A stretch of DNA of 64,000 nt from Thomasclavelia sp047249845 (lineage in GTDB: Bacteria > Bacillota_I > Bacilli_A > Erysipelotrichales > Coprobacillaceae): positions 50,254-114,253 of the forward strand of contig NZ_JBKTWO010000002.1 in NCBI RefSeq assembly GCF_047249845.1, in the 5' to 3' direction. The number at the start of each line of letters is the position of its first letter. Position 1 is the stretch's first letter. The position numbers were made by a program, and so were the translations under genes. Under the pieces are notes generated by a model. The model saw only the letters and a program-made list of their open reading frames with translations. It did not search any database and had not been told where the DNA came from. Shown here piece after piece: positions 63,101 through 64,000 of this stretch.

Positions 63101-64000
63101 ACGGGAATGATGTGGTTTTGGGGGCTAACCAGTATACTGGAACATCATTGCCAGATTATTTTGGAGGATCTTCAACTAGCTATTATAATACGATTCGTAA
63201 TTACTTGAATGGTCTACGTGCTAATGAAGAACTAAATGGTGCTTATGTCACTATTTCTCCAAATGGAGACGGTATGGATGATATTGCTTATACAGCACTT
63301 TATCTATTGCGTAACGCTAAGGCTCTATGTGTGGCGATTAAAGATAAGGATGGAAATATTGTTAATGTAATCGGGCCAGAGTATGAATATTTTGAAGCAA
63401 AAGTCAATGATGGTAATCTAACACAGCAGGCTGCTTTGAGCTATGGTACTAAGTATAACCGTCAGATGTACTGGGATGGTACTGATTTTGATGGTAATCT
63501 AGTAGAAGAAGGTGCTTACACTTTTGAAGTTCGAGCTATGCTAGAATATGAGTATCTAAACTCTGTGGATTACGGTGATAAAGATTCTTGTTTAGAAGTC
63601 TTGTTAAATTCTGATAATGTTCAGACTCAATCTTTTGATGTAAATGTAGATATAACTACACCTGAAGTGGATATGTCTTTGACTAAAGATAATGTACTTA
63701 CTGTTAATGCTAGTGATGCTTCTGGAATTCAGGCTTTAGCTGTTTATTATAAAGATAACCGTGTTAGTGATATTATTCGTGTCAACAAAACCGAAACAAC
63801 TATGACAATTGATTTGAAAGATTTGATTGAAAATCTACCTGACAAGTCTATTGCAGATGATTTAGAAGTACAAGTTGTAGATTATGGTATGAATATGGCT
63901 TCTGCTGTAGATCCTGTTGTTATTGACAAAACAGCATTATCAATAGCAATTGATATGGCAAAAGAAGTAACACAAGAACAGTTAGGTAAATTAGTACCAG
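60136..64000 (+). CDS. Large secreted S8 (subtilisin-like) serine protease, partial at window end
   Basis: An open frame of 1288 codons runs off the window end without stop. Signal peptide MKKTLFNKFLVSILAVAMVL (cleavage near STA), then a propeptide of inhibitor I9 type (YKYHYTNLLNGFAAQI). The catalytic triad is Asp229 (GVFDSSI), His334 (SSHGTHVSG) and Ser693 (SGTSMASPN), with oxyanion Asn441 (VSAGND). A PA domain is inserted between His and Ser (about 520-640), and Fn3-like/C5a-peptidase-type domains follow. The plan is that of lactocepin or C5a peptidase cell-envelope proteases, which cut host or milk proteins; a cell-wall anchor would be past the edge. The gene is about 39% G+C, far above its surroundings. 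Confidence 0.93.
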   Translation, partial: MKKTLFNKFLVSILAVAMVLGMSFTTSTAINNANTNTEAANLLDELTAGEKISTDQYEPDEIVTVIVELEEETTLDVDEFTTMFRNDSIGYSADASVAAHRADMVSQQEKIQTQISAFAPNTVYKYHYTNLLNGFAAQIEYQYIEKIEALDGVMSVYLSQSYDYNDNWEEDEESTEYISLEEYYELTGCDAIDLNKSVMSDAGSSSQMGLEAAWEAGYTGAGKVVGVFDSSIRYTHQLFSYMDPKVEKDGEAGLLSNYKTKDNLLESIKANQSTLNLFQSGWGSWFHQNDETGFSKDVQETILNGDFYYNSKVPFSVDYACGDLDAWDGDSSSHGTHVSGIVAGNGGDGYYELSGVKGSAYDSQIMFFKVFDENDDFGQESDEAVFAALDDAITLGVNAFNLSLGIPNGFTTMNTYAQAGYQRAYNRASASGISICVSAGNDARDSHPGALVNGYTTLLPNSSAGGFSGSLYAPMTIASAQGTGYSYINNWTETTAIARRVTGDVVNTVAIEDIYDTGLGETLTGNYELVDCGDGSSITRDLTGKIALVKRTYGYVPYDEEGIMAAQQNAYKAGAVAVYMTFDYYGDYFGTDGLWTGENGESIPVFGGTSTNGSVYSTLSAAVANYIVQVSFSSEKKSQTVNRNYSDNGPASSTSWGVTESLSLKPDVMSPGGNIWSAGAASDSALTSKSGTSMASPNAEGLFILAQQYVDDNLDIFGVKPGTQEYSNLVNQLVASNAKAYQPFVSSSNQTRQNLYFSPRRQGAGMVNIDNIINSLVVLHNDASYNDITGESARAKVELGDKLGTNFDITFTMDNYDSVAKTFDVLACLQTDNTTEADGRTNIAGVNTYGSDIDAIEDGVMKVTSVSGGTIDNASDNINRYGDGASATKISVPANSSAKITVSVTLNEETMKAYDEKYPNGMFLEGFVFFDNVDSDYETLNIPYMGFRGDWNAAPIFDLATAYDDISDLNTSDAKYPLFHTTTLNSLVNGNDVVLGANQYTGTSLPDYFGGSSTSYYNTIRNYLNGLRANEELNGAYVTISPNGDGMDDIAYTALYLLRNAKALCVAIKDKDGNIVNVIGPEYEYFEAKVNDGNLTQQAALSYGTKYNRQMYWDGTDFDGNLVEEGAYTFEVRAMLEYEYLNSVDYGDKDSCLEVLLNSDNVQTQSFDVNVDITTPEVDMSLTKDNVLTVNASDASGIQALAVYYKDNRVSDIIRVNKTETTMTIDLKDLIENLPDKSIADDLEVQVVDYGMNMASAVDPVVIDKTALSIAIDMAKEVTQEQLGKLVP

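Noticed and set aside
1..64000. CRISPR array or restriction/defence island
   Set aside because: No regularly spaced direct repeats and no cas, methylase or known defence genes were seen.

Overview
The window is low-G+C (roughly 28-30%) Firmicutes chromosome. Strong AGGAGG-type ribosome sites, a UGA-stop code, AddAB instead of RecBCD and the overall gene set point to Erysipelotrichia, near Thomasclavelia/Coprobacillus. This placement is inferred from composition and gene families, not measured.

Layout. 0-5.3 kb: a phasin-like small protein, a membrane protein, class Ia ribonucleotide reductase (nrdA-nrdB), then an unlisted two-ORF micro-operon on the minus strand behind a strong promoter and a perfect palindrome. 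5.4-16 kb: a zinc-ribbon/TPM-domain pair, a VOC protein, a two-component system, a BtrH-like protein behind a frameshifted MerR regulator, and a sugar-binding lipoprotein plus GGDEF-EAL operon. 16.6-26.1 kb: tRNA-Arg(CCU), cutC, small membrane proteins, an AI-2E family exporter, an SDR, a lipase-like hydrolase, GNAT, pgsA, gpmI and two envelope proteins.

26.1-44.1 kb is the most interesting part. A divergent XRE repressor and two small helical proteins precede a siphophage-type tail and lysis module: tail terminator, tail tube, a gpG/gpGT chaperone pair joined by a textbook -1 frameshift signal, tape measure, DUF6711 protein, tail hub, DUF859 receptor-binding protein, holin and endolysin. No capsid, portal, terminase, integrase or replication gene is present. 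This is the expected make-up of an F-type tailocin (monocin-like bacteriocin), though a decayed prophage remains possible. A 4.4-kb block of lipoproteins, several of them broken, and coiled-coil/SHOCT proteins, mostly on the opposite strand, splits the tail genes between chaperone and tape measure. The receptor-binding gene is clearly richer in G+C than its neighbours.

44-58.3 kb is ordinary chromosome: hydrolase, pfkA, a HAD pseudogene, hisC, yaaA, a nucleoid-associated protein, addA/addB, a cold-shock gene with a long leader, a tautomerase and a WYL regulator. 58.4-60.1 kb is a graveyard of IS3 and IS110 fragments. From 60.1 kb to the window end runs a large secreted S8 protease of foreign composition, cut off by the window edge.
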